This document shows, piece by piece, positions 62,804 through 64,000 of a DNA stretch of 64,000 nucleotides. The position numbers were made by a program, and so were the translations under genes. The notes under the pieces were generated by a model, which worked only from the letters and a program-made list of their open reading frames with translations, was not told the DNA's origin and ran no database searches. Positions within the stretch are counted from its first letter, which is position 1, and the number at the start of each line of letters is the position of its first letter. This DNA comes from JAAZMI01 sp050948785 (GTDB lineage: Bacteria; Bacillota; Dethiobacteria; DTU022; UBA8154), in the NCBI GenBank assembly GCA_050948785.1, contig JBMNEM010000006.1, positions 310,001 to 374,000 on the forward strand, in the 5' to 3' direction.

Positions 62804-63658
62804 TTACTTTTTGGCGGTTACGGATTCCTTTTTGCGGGAGGGAGATTTTTGAGCCCCTTCCTTTTCCCTGGCTTTATTTTTTTGGGCTTGGGCTTTTTCC
62901 ACACTGGCTTCCAAGGCTGCCAACAAATCAACCACCTTTTCCCTCTCCGGAGAGGGGGCAACAGCGACATCCTTGCCCTCTACCCGGGCCTCAATCAACT
63001 CCAGTAAGGCTTCCCGGTGCCGATCCCGGTATTTCCCCGCCTCAAATGGAGTGACCATACTCTCGATAAGCTCTTTGGCCATCTGCAGTTCTTTTTCACG
63101 AATTTCAACACCAACACCCCGGGGTATATCCGGCAACTCCTGCCAAGAGCGCACTTCATCAGGAAAATACATGGTGGAAAGCGAGAGAACCTCTCCATAA
63201 GTCCTGACCACCGCCAGGGATTCCTTTGTGCGCAAGGTTAAAGTGGCCACGGCAATTTTCCCCGTCTCCAGCATGGCACGATGCAGCAGGGCATAAGGCC
63301 TGGCACTGGGACCGTCAGGAGCCAGGTAATATCCTTTTTGAAAATAGAGGGGATCAATCTCCTCTATTTTTATAAAATCGTTTATTTCAATCAGGCCATC
63401 TCTTTTACCGGCCGCTGCCTTTGTTTCCTCCTCGCTTAAAATAACGAAATTATTCTTTGCATATTCATAGCCGCGCGAAATTTCCTCCCAGGGCACCTCT
63501 TTTTTACAGGTTGGGCATACTTTCCGGTACTCCAGGGGAGTATAGCAGGAAGCATGTAGATAGCGAAATTTCAGCTCTTTACTTGCTGTTGCCGCAAAAA
63601 GGCGAACCGGTATATTGACCAGTCCAAAACCTAAAGAACCTTTCCACATAGCGCGCAA
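62804..63658 (-). CDS. ku: Ku DNA end-binding protein
   Basis: This 284-residue bacterial Ku starts with MWKGSLGFGLVNIPVRLF and has KVCPTCKKEV, YLAPDGPSARPYALLHRAM and AKELIESMVTPFEAGKYRD. A basic, Lys-rich tail (KKESVTAKK) probably binds DNA or ligase. It rings DNA ends in non-homologous end joining. A TTG start behind GAGGGGG is likely. First gene of the repair operon. Confidence 0.95.
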   Translation of the reverse strand: MRAMWKGSLGFGLVNIPVRLFAATASKELKFRYLHASCYTPLEYRKVCPTCKKEVPWEEISRGYEYAKNNFVILSEEETKAAAGKRDGLIEINDFIKIEEIDPLYFQKGYYLAPDGPSARPYALLHRAMLETGKIAVATLTLRTKESLAVVRTYGEVLSLSTMYFPDEVRSWQELPDIPRGVGVEIREKELQMAKELIESMVTPFEAGKYRDRHREALLELIEARVEGKDVAVAPSPEREKVVDLLAALEASVEKAQAQKNKAREKEGAQKSPSRKKESVTAKK

Positions 63659-63841
63659 AATAAATTCCCCCTCTACCTTTATTATTTCCGGCAGAAGGGG
63701 AATGTAGACAGGACAAAATCAATTTCAGATCTTTTTCTTGAAAAAACCCCTAAGAAAAAAACATTAATAAAGTACCCTTTCAGAATAAGCCCCAGGAAGC
63801 TTCGCTTTACCATCAGAAAATGAAATCTCTTAAAAAAACTC

Positions 63842-64000
63842 TTATAATCTCGGGTCAATAATATCTTTAAGTTCCTCTTTTTTACGGAAACCGACAATGG
63901 TCTGGACAGGTTCCCCATTTTTAAAGAGAATCATCGTCGGAATACTCATAATGCCGTAACGGGAAGCGGCATCCGGATTTTCATCAACATTGACTTTTAA
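63842..64000 (-). CDS. Thioredoxin, C-terminal part
   Basis: The final 52 residues fit the thioredoxin fold: VNVDENPDAASRYGIMSIPT with the conserved cis-Pro, then MILFKNGEPVQTIVGFRK. The active-site CGPC lies outside the window. The stop codon is at 63842. No gene was seen in 63659-63841. Confidence 0.85.
   Translation of the reverse strand, partial: LKVNVDENPDAASRYGIMSIPTMILFKNGEPVQTIVGFRKKEELKDIIDPRL

Noticed and set aside
1..64000. CRISPR arrays, insertion sequences, prophage
   Set aside because: No regularly spaced repeats, transposase, integrase or phage genes were seen; the 26-base repeat at 60390 has only two copies.

Overview
The window looks like the chromosome of a low-to-mid GC Firmicute of the class Clostridia living as an acetogen or syntroph. 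The Gram-positive markers are ctsR-mcsA-mcsB-clpC, sigH, carD, yacL and pyrK/pyrD type B. The metabolic marker is a contiguous Wood-Ljungdahl block (cooC-acsA-acsB-acsC-acsD-acsE-metV-metF). Nothing in the sequence fixes the species. Most genes lie on the minus strand; a plus-strand block runs from about 7.7 to 18.9 kb.

Region 1-9.7 kb is a sigma-54 regulated catabolic island. A minus-strand operon encodes a molybdopterin oxidoreductase, 3-hydroxyacyl-CoA dehydrogenase, enoyl-CoA hydratase, an AMP-forming acyl/aryl ligase and an old-yellow-enzyme type reductase. A divergent AcoR-like sigma-54 activator faces it. Repeated TGTTACA boxes lie upstream of two sigma-54 promoters, one for this operon and one for a lipoprotein gene at the left edge. 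Four of these genes carry one or more frameshifts, so this stretch is either decaying or contains sequence errors.

Region 9.8-18.9 kb holds an M24 peptidase and an MBL-fold protein, then the most unusual part. A formate/nitrite-family channel carries an N-terminal four-cysteine domain, and the next gene is a free-standing copy of that domain. A classic sigma-54 promoter and two spaced palindromes precede the channel gene. An iron-type alcohol dehydrogenase, a PAS/GAF histidine kinase and a sigma-54-type response regulator follow.

Region 18.9-29.4 kb is housekeeping: tRNA-Gly, sigH, rlmB, thyX, cysS, ispF, ispD, yacL, carD, radA, endonuclease IV and a hydrogenase-maturation type protease. Region 29.5-39 kb holds the pyrimidine genes pyrB-C-K-D-F, a DUF3786 protein, an M23 peptidase, YjbQ, a TPR-HTH protein and a YhaM-like nuclease.

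Region 39-49.1 kb is the carbonyl/methyl branch of the Wood-Ljungdahl pathway as one apparent operon ending in a strong terminator. Both acsB and acsC contain a single extra base that breaks the frame. Region 49.3-54.9 kb is the CtsR heat-shock operon with a clear CtsR operator, followed by a small Cys-rich protein gene. Region 55.3-60.2 kb is a complete branched-chain amino acid ABC transporter (livK-H-M-G-F). Region 60.4-63.7 kb is a bacterial NHEJ operon with Ku, ligase and polymerase as three separate genes. The right edge holds the 3' end of a thioredoxin gene.
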